A DNA stretch of 64,000 nt from Artemisia argyi (Eukaryota; Streptophyta; Magnoliopsida; Asterales; Asteraceae), in the NCBI GenBank assembly GCA_030686995.1, contig CM060703.1:6926597-6990596 (forward strand), written 5' to 3'. Of the stretch, positions 53,045 to 63,314 are shown piece after piece. The notes under the pieces were generated by a model, which saw nothing but the letters and a program-made list of their open reading frames with translations, was not told the DNA's origin and did not search any database. Position numbers and translations under genes: made by a program. Within the stretch, counting starts at the first letter, position 1; each line of letters opens with the position of its first letter.

Positions 53045-53307
53045 TTACTGTTTTTTTTTATCCAAAGTGATAATGGAATTCACCTAAATATAGAAACCTC
53101 CCACAATATCCGGGACATCTTAATAAGAGAATCTACAAGTCTTACTCTTTTATCTTTTGGGTACGAGTGAAGTGAAAACTCACCCGAGCTACATTTGGCG
53201 ACTTGACATCTAAACCTCAGACAGACAATACAAAACACAAGAATTAAATATTAAAGAGAACCGACTAAACCTTATTTCAAACTAGAGTTCACAAATGATG
53301 TTAAAAA

Positions 53308-53495
53308 GTCGGACGGCGTTGTGGTAAGGGCTTAGCGTCCTAAAGATGAGGTTTCAAGTTCAAATCTTGTTAGCTACAATCTCATAGGGCCACTCGCTCT
53401 AGCCATATAATCCACCCATAGTTGTGAAGAGCTGGTGATTTACCAGACTTTATGGGTCTATGGAGTGCAGAGTTTACGTGCCAAACTTTTCATAA
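53308..53495 (+). mobile_element. tRNA-derived SINE-like sequence
   Basis: Begins 'tcggacggcgttgtggtaag', with box-A-like TGGTAAGGGC and box B GTTCAAATC at about 53365, spaced as in tRNA. A non-tRNA body follows. The 3' end and target duplication are unclear. Confidence 0.5.
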
Positions 53496-53843
53496 ATTAT
53501 AAGCTATACTAGCAAATATAACCCCCTTTTAGGGATACAAATAAGAGCAAAATTGGGAGCAAAAAAGAAACCATTCAACACACTTCAAAAGTCAAAGATT
53601 ACCAAAATCTCAAAGCCTCTCAAGTAAAGAAAGAAGGCAAAAAACATTGAAGTTCCAAGGCAATAGAATTGTTTTCTAAAGGCAATTAAAGAAAAAATAG
53701 TTAAAATTGGAAGGGCCTAAATGCTATCATCATTCCTTTTGTTTGTGGTCACTTGGCTTGGCTGCTTCCTTGATCGCACACCTTCTTCTTTGTGCTGTTG
53801 TTGTAGGCCTTACCACATGTAAGGCATCTCTTTTTTTCGTCTG

Positions 53844-53880
<37 letters not shown>

Positions 53881-54095
53881 TTTAAACTTGTCAAAGATAC
53901 TGAAGTAAAGAAAGACGATGACACACTTTAAGAACAATCGTTGGCAGCTTGATTTGTATAACCACTATATACATAGGCATGTTGTGAGTTCACTTTTACA
54001 TGTATTGAAGGTGACTAGTAATGACCCATTACGCAATCCGCACATCTTGGCATCTTGCCATCAATGCAATTACAATGTTTCTTATATATAGTTAG
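53496..54095. other. Intergenic DNA downstream of the 14-3-3 gene
   Basis: Holds a 35-bp poly-A run (53844-53878). On the minus strand just beyond it a short frame reads KKRCLTCGKAYNNSTKKK, which has a CxxC pair but is too short to assign. No other feature. Confidence 0.4.
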
Positions 54096-55702
54096 TTATA
54101 CCTCCATATCGTATTCCCAAAATTTAAGGTTATCCTTTATATGTCGCAAGATCATAATGGTATCATCATCATCATCCTTGTTGGAGTCCTCGTCCATTTC
54201 TACCCATTCATTAATCGCTTCATCATAGGCCTGGAAAAAGAAGTTTATTCTTATTCCTAAACTATACACAAAAAACTATATGTAATATAAGATGTATGTG
54301 AATACAGTTTTATGCATGTTTTGTACCTGTTGCGCAACACTGCATGCACGGTCATATTTGTTCAAATTTTGATAGTAAAAGATTGAGAAGTTAAGTGCTA
54401 GTCCAAGACGGGTTGGGAGTAACGGGGAAAGTTCAGTGTATGCAATATCCTACAAAACAAAGATTTATATTACACATCAGTAACGAAAAAACAAAATCAA
54501 TGTAGTAACCCCTTGCACGTTTATCATTTCGAAAGCAATCAAGATTTTGGATACATTTATCTACTAGTTGAGTACATTTATTTACTAGGGGTGTTCAAAG
54601 GTTTTCGGTTGATTGGAGTTGTACGGTTTGGTTTATTCGGTTTTGCAAGAAAAAAATATACACCCAATAACCAAACTATAAGTGTGCAAAACCGAACCAA
54701 ACCTTCCAAATTAGCAATCGGGTCGATTGGTTTGGGGCCCGATAAACCGAATTAGAAAATTTAGAGGTACAATTAAAAACACACACACACTATGACTACA
54801 ACAATCACGAATGCATAGTCTTGAAGCCACAGTCATGTACATGCGTTACTTAAAGATTAAAAAAGAAAATAAAGACATTTAAAAATAGTCATCCCACTGT
54901 TTGAATGTTCAACGGGGTCCTAAATAGGATTTTGGTTCGAATATGAAAAACCTCAATTTAATATATCAGTCGAACTTAAAATTTCTCCTATACTATACAT
55001 TTAAATCATCTTGTACATGTTCGGTTATTCGGTACGTGATCTTTTTCTTTAATAACCAAACCCAAACCAAAAACCATAATATATGTTCGGTTAACCAAAT
55101 AAGCCGAAACCAAATAAACAGTTACCTTACATTCAACATAATCATATTTTTCAAACATAATCATAAACAAAAACACAAACCTGAGCAGATTTATAAGCAT
55201 TAAGTGCACACTCATCAACTTGTTTCTTCTCATCGCCAACCTTAATCTCACCCAAATACCTATAAAAATCACCTTTCATCTTCAAGTAAAACACTTTCCT
55301 CTCGCCGAAACACCATGTCCCAACCAACAACTTGTCATCAAGTAACTTCAAGAACCCATAACATATCTCACTAATCTCATTCTCAATCTTACACCTTAAC
55401 TCTTTAGCCACCTTAACATGCGTCTTGTTACCTTGCTCCTCTTCCTCTTTCTCAAAAGAGTAGACTGTAAGCCATGAAGCTCGACGTTCTTTTGTCGCTT
55501 CTTTGTAAGCTGTGCTCAAGAGGCTGCATTGCTCTTCAGTTACCTCCTCGGGCGAAAGCTGTGAGACTAGTTTTGTCATGTAGTTCATCATGACGTCAGA
55601 ACTTCCGACTTGTTCAGCAGTGATGGAAGCAATATCGTCATAACTTCCTACTCGTTCAGCAGCCATGGAAGCAAGTTTAGGATCGTAAACTGTTTTAGAC
55701 AA
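54096..55702 (-). CDS. Divergent 14-3-3 protein, three exons
   Basis: Exons (minus): 55181-55702, 54327-54449, 54096-54230. All borders are GT/AG and phase 0, giving 259 residues, the usual 14-3-3 length. 14-3-3 signatures are recognisable: [19 protein letters not shown] (phosphate-binding Lys/Arg region), [15 protein letters not shown] (Arg-Tyr pair kept), [15 protein letters not shown] (Leu-Asn kept) and [21 protein letters not shown] (Asn/Trp kept). The family dimerises and binds phosphoserine/threonine clients. Oddities are an extended N-terminus with a partial internal repeat ([12 protein letters not shown] / [12 protein letters not shown]), Gln-Asn where most have Glu-Ile/Leu after FYY, and a short acidic C-terminal tail. 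A TATA box (TATATAA, rc of 55771-55777) lies about 70 bp upstream of the ATG. It is probably a functional but fast-evolving paralogue. Confidence 0.9.
54591..55125. repeat. CGGTTTGGTT-type repeats in 14-3-3 intron 1
   Basis: The block starts 'aggggtgttcaaagg' (54593) and contains many words like ttcggtt, cggtttggttta and ataaccaaa in both orientations, up to about 55112. This composition is typical of non-autonomous hAT-type MITEs, but I could not match both ends or find a target duplication, so the boundaries are approximate. Confidence 0.4.
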
Positions 55703-55770
55703 TCGTAATTAATCGTACGTAATTATGGGATTTTTAGAGAATCGTAATTAATGGTGAAGAATTATGGGAT

Positions 55771-55777
55771 TTATATA
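55771..55777 (-). promoter_or_regulatory. TATA box of the 14-3-3 gene
   Basis: Minus-strand TATATAA, 69-75 bp upstream of the start codon. Position fits a leader of about 40 nt. Confidence 0.55.
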
Positions 55778-55976
55778 GTAAATTAATTTAAATAATGATA
55801 ATTATTTAATTTTAGGAACTTATCATGTTTAATTTAGAGATATGGATTAACATTGGCTTGTTGATAACATCAAAGAAATATAAGAAACTCAAAATCATAG
55901 TTGTACGTATCAAGTAAGTCTAAAGGTTGTTTTGAAGCCCAAATAACATTACGTCCCTTTCAACTTTGCGTATCAT

Positions 55977-56655
55977 ATTTTATGTATTGGTTAGTGGTGT
56001 GATTGTATATCTTTATTAGGTGTTTAGATAGAGCTTATGTGAAATGATTTTTCAGCTTAACTAAAGGTTTTTAAGAGATCGAAAGCACACATTCAAAATA
56101 CAAGTTGAAGGCAACTTTTAACAAAGAAGCTATTAACGATAAACCTATCCAAACATGCACCCCCCTTGGGTATCAAAGCGTTTAAGCTTATGCACTTCAA
56201 AGTCTCAGAAGAGACCAGGGTTCAAGTAATTTAGGTAGTATCCCTTTGCATAATATGTTTATTGCTTATTATGAAACAATTAAGAAGTTGGGTATACAAA
56301 GTCCATCTAGTATTTACTGCATGTAGGGAAGAATGCCAATGGTAGTTCATAACGATACAAAACATTAATGAGAAGTAATTCTACATGAAAGTACTTGATT
56401 GTACATCCTCTCACTTTTATGGCTTCATGTTTGGCAAAACATTCATGACTTGCTATTCATAAATAAAACTTACTGTTTTTTTTATCCAAAGTGATAATGG
56501 AAGTCACCTAAATATAGAAACCTCCCACAATATCCGGGACATATGATCGAATAAGAGAATCTAAAAGTCTTACCTTTTTTTATCTTTTGGGTATGAGTGA
56601 AGTGAAAACTCACCCGAGCCACATTTGGCGACATGGAAGCTAAACCTCAGACATA
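55977..56655. repeat. Segmental duplication copy 2 (paralogous to 52186-53220)
   Basis: Lies just upstream of the 14-3-3 gene. It lacks the MITE (clean empty site near 56476) and lacks the exon-2 relic, the sequence jumping from the SINE head 'gggttcaag' to 'taatttaggtagtatccc'. Confidence 0.85.
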
Positions 56656-58626
56656 GCTGGAATGACAGAACCGTTTAGAAAGTAGCAAAAAAGGCATAGC
56701 TGGAATGATTTATGAGAAACAAAAACACATAGCTCATGATCAATTTGACAAGAATAAAAAACCAGGTAAGAATTTCGGAGAAATTTGAATGGGGTGTTAC
56801 CGTGTTACATTTTGTTGTCAACATACTGAGTACCAAATGAGTAAGAAGTTGTAGGCTACTGATAATATCTGTCATGATATTAAGCTTATTTGAATGCATG
56901 TTCTTGGAAAAGTTTAATAATTTCAGCTTACAATCTGGTTTTTTGATGTTAACGCTAAGTATATTAGGAAGCTCTATGGTAAGGTTCATAAGCAGTTTAC
57001 CGTACGTCGACGTTCTCAACAAATCAAAGAAAATGAAAAAAGTTCGTTTGTGCTCTTTTTTAAACATGTTTTCTATAGTAAAGGCACTCTTTTCTTAATC
57101 GAATTTTCTATAGTTTTGAATGTGATAAACCTTCTCAAGCACGTTAGGATGTGAATAATGTGATAAACCCTCTCCTCATGTTGCCATTAATGCAATTAGA
57201 ATGGATTGATGTTGTTTAAACTTTAAAGGATCCTAATTAATTGATAAACTTGCTCAAGCACGTTAGGTAGCTTGCTGGATTGTTATACTAAAGGTATCAG
57301 ACTATTTTTTTTTTTATTTTTTTTTAAAGCATATAAAGTTAGTAATACATGGTTTTCCAATGAATGATTTACAATAGCTTGCTGGATATGTATTTTGATT
57401 CCTAATCCTAAAATGTAACTGATTTGAGTTTAAAAATTGATGTGTGGATCATTGAATCGTTCTTTAATAAGCTTTTTTCATCATGTTTGTTTTCACTAAT
57501 TGTAGTTTTATTCTTTTGTAGGCACAATGTGATAGTCGGAAAGTTCGTTAAAAGAAGTTAATTACATGGCACGTGGTATCAATATAACATGATTATCAAG
57601 ATCATAAGTTATAAAAAGGTCTTTGAGAAGCATCGCTAAAATAAGTGTCGTGCTTTAGGCATGTTTATCGAACTTTGTAGGATGATCATCAAGATCATGT
57701 AGATGCTAGTATGTTGATGTCTTATCACATTGCTCCAAGACTTAAAAGGCGACTCAAAGTAATAGAATTTCAATTGTTTCTGTAGCATATTGAGATTTGT
57801 TATAGAAGCTTAAAATAATCTTCAAGTGTGATTGATAGAACTTCAATTGGTTATGTAACTTTTCCCCAAAAGTGTGTTGGAATAAATGTTGTCACCGTGA
57901 AGGTTAACATAATTGATCTTGGCATGGATTCTCATGTTTACTTGATTAGACAAATTGGTAATTTGTAATGTGTATACACAGCCCCTCTTTTATATACAAA
58001 GATATATGGAGGTAAATAATTTATTTTACTGGTAGGATGATAAATTGTTGCTTAACTGTTATGTTGGTTGGCCTTTATTCTATTCAGAAATATTAGGGTG
58101 GCTTCCTTTTCTTTTGGCTGTGTTGATCAAGAAATCAGTAGTAAATTAGCTTTAAATTTTGTTGATGTTTTTGACTTCGCAATTGAGGCTAATAAATAAA
58201 AAGTAAAGAGCAAGGGTTTAGAGTGTTATGTTGCGATAAAGATGACAACTATTGCAATTCTACAACAAATGTAGTTTATAAAAAAGTCCTTCATCGGCTA
58301 TAAGATTGTTTTTATTTCTTAGCTACTTTTTGTTTAAACAATCAATATTATTTAGTTTTCTTGCGAATGTTTTGTAAATAACATTTTACCTTAACTTTTT
58401 GGTTTTAACATTATATCATTTAACGTTATTTCTATTAACTATCTTACTACTTCTTTTATATTTTTAACTATTCTTATAGTTTTCAATGACAATTAACAAT
58501 AGTCAAAGGCAAACTTTTGCTATTACGTTAACTATTTATCTTTTTAACATTATGTCATTTACGGATATTATGTTTAAATCATATTTGAACTACATTTTTA
58601 TTTTTCATGATATGACTTAAAGCTAG
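56656..58626. other. Intergenic / Helitron-derived AT-rich DNA
   Basis: The minus-strand 130-codon ORF at 56675-57067 has an LRR-like rhythm (LLMNLTIELPNILSVNI) that could be a decayed LRR/F-box fragment, but this is not supportable. The DNA leading to the Helitron 3' end at 58653 shares short similarity (tgtagttta.aaa.a.gt.ctt) with the DNA before the other Helitron end at 29959, suggesting related elements. No 5' Helitron end was identified. Confidence 0.4.
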
Positions 58627-58653
58627 CCGCCCATCGGGCGGACGTTAGGCTAG
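58627..58653 (+). mobile_element. Helitron 3' terminus
   Basis: GC hairpin CCGCCC-atc-GGGCGG followed by 'acgttagg' and CTAG, then T. Same architecture as 29932-29959. Confidence 0.6.
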
Positions 58654-59064
58654 TTGATATATATATTCACATGATAATTGAATTTTGATGCCTCAAATAA
58701 CTATATTTGTTTTTAACTAACGGGAAATGATTAGCACGCATAAACTTGTGCTTAAACTTATGCTTAAAACTACATGTAAATCATTTATTGGTGCTAGGTA
58801 GGGGGCCCACTGTCTCACAAACCAATCAAGTAAAGACATGCATGTTTAGGCATACATTTTAGTCATGCCAATCATTTCTCTTGACTGTATTTGTTATTAA
58901 TGATAATATGACTTAATCAAGGAACCCGTTTCTAGCGATGAAACAAAAAACATGCCAAACCCAAGTCACTTTCAGTTCCATCATGTGAAAATACCTTTCT
59001 GCCCGTTAGCAACTCCACAAGAAACATACTAAACATCACTCTTCTCGGTCAATATTCGTACTTA

Positions 59065-59415
59065 GAGCACACGGTGTAGTACCTCACCAAGTGAGTGAAA
59101 CCTTAACTTTTTTGAGTTAAGGGCCGAGTTACCATACCGCCCCATCGAGTTAAGCACTTGCGTTAAGGGACGAGTTACCATCATAACGTGGTGTTAAACC
59201 TTAACTTTTTTGAGTTATGGATTCAGTTAACATACCGTGGGCTGCGTTAAGCCTTAACTCAAGTTTTTTTTGTTGAGTTATGGTAAAAGTGAGGCTCAAA
59301 ATATTGAGTTATGATAAGGAGTGTTTTTTTTTAGTTAGGTTAAAATATTAAAGCTGATATGACGCTGACGTGACACTGCATTAATGTATTACTCGAGTTA
59401 CCGCACCCTACGCTC
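59065..59415. mobile_element. PIF/Harbinger-like MITE, 351 bp (family A)
   Basis: Imperfect TIRs GAGCACACGGTGTAGTACCTC and (right end, reverse complement) GAGCGTAGGGTGCGGTAACTC are flanked by tta (59062-59064 and 59416-59418). The interior repeats 'ccttaacttttttgagtta' several times. Terminal sequence resembles 41786-42062. Confidence 0.65.
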
Positions 59416-59715
59416 TTACTAGTAATTATGAAGTTATTATTGGTATTTATCTCTTTTGTCTTTGTTATTATGTTTTGTACAAAGTATTTAACTTTCTATA
59501 GTTAATGAGATTTGTTATTTCAAAAACTTATTTTATTTGTATTTAATATATTTAAAGCTAAGAGATTATAACATTTTTTTTTATCATAATTACTATGAGA
59601 GGTGTATATCTTTCTTTTGTAAGTGTATATCTTGAGATTAATTTAAGAAAAATAAATAAATAAATTAAAAAGATAAAAAAAAAAGTCAACGGTGGCAATC
59701 GATATTTATTTGTTT

Positions 59716-59830
59716 AATGTAGAGATATCGATTAACATTGGCTGGTTGTTGATAAGATATATAAGAAACTCACAATTATAGTTGTACAAGCCCCAACATC
59801 ATTTACCCTTTCAACTTTGGGGAATGGGGT
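59716..59830. repeat. Copy of the 14-3-3 promoter-proximal region
   Basis: Shares 'gagatat.gattaacattggct.gttgat', 'atataagaaactca.aat.atagttgtac' and 'ccctttcaactttg' in order with 55828-55970, just upstream of the 14-3-3 gene. A third partial duplicate of the locus. Confidence 0.65.
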
Positions 59831-59935
59831 GTCCATGCTAGGCCCATGTTTAAAATTGCTGGCAGTAATTTACTACGTAATATTTTAATTTTGGGGGAAA
59901 TAACTCATGCAAATGATATGTAGGTTATGTACGTA

Positions 59936-60441
59936 TCTTTACTACCTATAAAGCAAAAATGGTCAAACGGGAATGTGAAAAACTGAACTTTCGGTCAATC
60001 CTGAAATTGCCCCTGTGTTAATTAGGAAATTATGAAATGTAATTAATACTCTTATTAAAACACCCTATTAGTTAAAAGTACAATGATTTATTCACATTGT
60101 ATAACCAATTAAAAACATATATACCACATTAAATACAACCAATTAAAACAATTAATACAAATCACAAACCGGGTTGACCCGGGACGCTTCAAACCCGACG
60201 GGTTGAACCGGTTTAATTTGACCCATTTTCGACCCAACCTAGCAAGTTGACCCTGTTTAAATCAACCAATTTTTCGACCGGAATGGTTCAACCGGTTGAA
60301 CCACCCATGTCGAACCGGGTTTCAAAACATTATGTTTAATTCCCAAATCTTTAAATTTTTATTTATAACATATAAACTTTTTTTATCAATAAACTATCTG
60401 CCGTTATAAAATCCCGTTGCTATGCACGGGTACGCGTCTAC
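59936..60441 (+). mobile_element. Small non-autonomous Helitron, about 506 bp
   Basis: A 5' end of Helitron type (A|TCTTTACTACCTATAAAGCA) is followed about 475 bp later by a CCCGT(T)GC/GCACGGG hairpin (60413-60430) and 'tacgcgtCTAC'. The terminal tetranucleotide is CTAC rather than CTRR, so the 3' end is slightly degraded or misplaced. No coding capacity. Confidence 0.55.
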
Positions 60442-61126
60442 ACCTAAAATTGGATTGATTATAATATTTTAAATATTTGTTTTGCTTTTCTTGTAGTTCT
60501 CAAACCAATATAGCGAAGAGACAAGATAATAGCTTATGGTTCGGGGCTTGGATTCTATTGTATATGCTGCTACGTTGTGGCTAATTATCAGACACATAAC
60601 TTACTAAATTTTGGATGAATAAACTTTGTGATTATTGTGATGTTCTTTTTCTATGAACGAACACTATTCTAAACTCACACTGTTTTTACATCTGATTGTT
60701 CTCAAGGCAATGCATGCACGAAGCTATGAGGCGTGTAACTTATTGGCATTTTGAGCAAGGTGTTAAGTTAGTCCAAAATATAAACTCAAATTCTTTTGGC
60801 AAACTAGTGGCATTGGTAAGCAGTAGCGGAAAATAGTAACAGCGATATCGATATTTCAATGCTAGCTCTTTAAGTAGCATTTGTAAAATTAACGATTAAA
60901 TAAAATTTAAAGCGCTACACGCTACTTGTCAAATAAGGTTTATGTTTTAAACGTTAGTTGGTAGTTGCCGTTCGTAATATTTATCGGGAGTTGGACGTAT
61001 TAGTGGGTTCGACCGGGAGACACATGGTGGTCCTGTCACTAGCAATTTTAGCAACTTGCAAAAGCATACAAAACCCAATATTGGTCCACCATTTAAGACA
61101 AATCAAATAGCCAATGCCATATTGTC
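60442..61126. other. Intergenic AT-rich DNA
   Basis: No ORF, RNA or mobile-element boundary recognised. Confidence 0.5.
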
Positions 61127-61135
61127 TTTTTATTA

Positions 61136-61415
61136 GAGTAAATTACATGGTTGGTCCATGTGGTTTGTCCAAAATAACAACTTTCGTCCCTCAAAGTTTA
61201 AAGTTGCATTGTTAGTCCCTAAATATGTAAACAAATAACACACCTGGTCCCTATAGGGACCATTCATGTTATTCTTTAGAGGCGAAAATTTCACCTATAG
61301 GGACCATGTGTGTTATTTGTTTACATACTTAGGGACTACCAATGCAACTTTAAACTTCGAGGGACGAAAGTTGTTATTTTAGACAAACCACAGGGACCAA
61401 CCATGTAATTTACTC
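61136..61415. mobile_element. Foldback MULE-type MITE, 280 bp
   Basis: An almost complete palindrome: GAGTAAATTACATGGTTGGTCC and its complement at the other end, with pairing through most of the element ('tttgtc.aaaataacaactttcg'). It is flanked by an exact 9-bp duplication tttttatta (61127-61135 and 61416-61424), the Mutator hallmark. Confidence 0.88.
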
Positions 61416-61508
61416 TTTTTATTACTTTCATTCGTCTACAAGTGTACGACACAAAATATATCAATGATAACGTCTAGCGAAGTCATATGCACATTTTAAA
61501 GGTGAAAG

Positions 61509-61944
61509 TAGGGGTGTAAACGAGATGAGATAGCTCGTGAGTTATTCGAGATCGACTCGTAAACTACTCGAAATTGATTCAATATAAATGAGTCGAGCTT
61601 GAGCTACTCGAGTACATTTTCGAGTCGAGTTCGGGCTAGAATATACTCAGCTCGTGAGGCTCGCGAGCCCTTATCGAGCTTCAATGATATTACATTCTTA
61701 CCCCTTTATATACATGCATGTAGTTACGTAATTTTCATAAAATCGAGTCGAGTCGAGTTTGATATGCCAATTTTTCATCGAGTTCGAGCTTTAAATATGG
61801 CAATAATCGAGCTCGAGTTTGAGATGACGAGCCGAGCTCGAGCTTGAAAACCAAAGCTCAAACGAGCTCGAGCTCGAGTTTTACTAATCGAGTCGAGTTT
61901 GAGCTTGGCAATACTCGGCTCGACTCGGCTCATTTACACCCCTA
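61509..61944. mobile_element. TIR element with TAGGGGTGTAAA ends and CGAGCTCGAG-rich interior
   Basis: Starts TAGGGGTGTAAACGAG and ends CATTTACACCCCTA. The interior is dominated by degenerate GAGTCGAGCTCGAG words in both orientations. No clear target duplication, so the superfamily (hAT likely) is uncertain. Confidence 0.6.
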
Positions 61945-62212
61945 GGTCTGCTAGGTGTAAGGAAAAAGCTATATATGAGTTATTTTGAGTTTTATACTTT
62001 TAGCTCGAACTAAGTTGGTAGTAATATATTTTGCAAGCTCAAGCTAAGTTTGTTCTTATAGTGAACCTACATGAAATAATAGCTACTCAACTTGTTAAGG
62101 ATTGTTGTTCACAACCAAGGAGTATAGGACACACATTATATCAAGAGTTAATTTCATAAATTGTACCTCTGGTTTGTCGGATTTAACTAGTAACTTATGT
62201 TATCAACAATGC

Positions 62213-62213
<1 letters not shown>

Positions 62214-62265
<52 letters not shown>
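62214..62265. repeat. (TTA)n microsatellite
   Basis: About 17 repeats. On the minus strand it is a (TAA)n tract directly after the end of the retroelement fragment at 62285-63314. Confidence 0.95.
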
Positions 62266-62267
<2 letters not shown>

Positions 62268-62284
62268 TTTTTTATTTTTTTATT

Positions 62285-63314
62285 TTTATAATAATGTCAC
62301 TTTTCATTGAAAACATGAAAATTACATAAAATTGGAGGGAGTCTAGACACAATCTGTGCTCCCACTTCTTTTGAATACAGAAACTAACTCGATGAAAAAT
62401 AAAAACACCACTCTTGATGTTATTAGAATGGCTGCTGGCAATAGACTTGATACGAGAAAGTGTATTCAAAGCTTCCAACTCGAGTTCCCCAAACGTAGAA
62501 AAAGCAAAAGGGACGAACTTGTATCCATTGTCTTCACACTTAGATGCATACTTCTTCCTTTTCTTTTCCACAACATTACTCAAAGCAACCCCAACAAACA
62601 GAGAGACCCCAGTCACATCCAGACATGGATCCTTACCTTGGAGCCAGTTGAATAATAGCATATCTGCAGGACGTAATTCTCTCCCTTCCTCAGAAAGAAG
62701 TCCCATTGGAGCCTCCTTACGCACCATGATCCCTGCCTTGGAACATATATCAACAAGGATATCACACACCAGATTGTGCCTGAACTTAACACCCACTTCG
62801 CTAGAGCAGTGGACCGCGTGATCCCCCCATTGGTCCATACGGTGTACATTGCAACTCAGGCATAGGCTGCCTTTAGAGAACATAGGAACCGTGAGCCTGT
62901 AGCATAACACATACAGAAATTGGCGAGGATTCATCCTCTGTCCTAAACCGTCAATAGGGATGGTGAAAAGGGAGTCCTGTGCGTGTGGGGCGCGAATACT
63001 ACTGAGGATAGCCACCTGTCTTGGACTTAGCGAATACTTGGAGACAAGGTCTTTCTCAATGACACCGAAATAACACTTTGCCAAGGTTTTCATCATTTGG
63101 GGGGGGGGGGGGGGGCAGAAGCGCCCCCGGTAGCATTGAGAAAGTCGGTGTTGCAAGTAGCGTTGAATTTATCCAAGGCAAGCTGGAAAGAAGGGCCATG
63201 TGTAACAATACCGGTTTTGGTAAGTATCTTTTCCTGTAGGTCACTTGTTTGCGTACGAGAGGCAAGGAAAGCATATTGTAGCATCATTTCATTTCTTACA
63301 TTAGAGCCTATCAT
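62285..63314 (-). pseudogene. Broken non-LTR retroelement fragment with REL-endonuclease-like C-terminus
   Basis: Two minus frames (63093-63314 and 62272-63156) join across a 17-G run (63099-63115) and form the C-terminal part of a retroelement protein family that I recall as common in Asteraceae and legumes. Visible in order: ASRTQTSDLQEKILTKTGIV; then RAPHAQDSLFTIPIDGLGQRM; then CLSCNVHRMDQWGDHAVHC; then FRHNLVCDI; then LRPADMLLFNWLQGK...LDVTGV; then FHRVSFCIQK. The Cys/His cluster, RHN and PAD-x14-D pattern recall the restriction-like endonuclease (REL) of R2-type non-LTR elements. After FCIQK the frame is shifted. No RT core is present. On the minus strand it is followed by a (TAA)n tract. 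Confidence 0.6.

Larger units (their letters stand above)
52186..53220. repeat. Segmental duplication copy 1 (paralogous to 55977-56655)
   Basis: Shares with 55977-56655, in the same order: the 'tatgtattggttagtggtgtg' word, the SINE-like 'tatcaaagcgtttaagctta', 'aattaagaagttgggta.acaaag.ccatctagtatttactgca', 'cattaatgagaagtaattctac' and 'ctcccacaatatccgggacat'. This copy holds an extra exon-2 relic of 14-3-3 and a MITE that the other copy lacks. Confidence 0.85.

Noticed and set aside
56675..57067. 130-codon minus-strand ORF as an F-box/LRR gene
   Set aside because: A leucine rhythm alone is not enough; no F-box, no clear repeat consensus and no splice-consistent partner exons.
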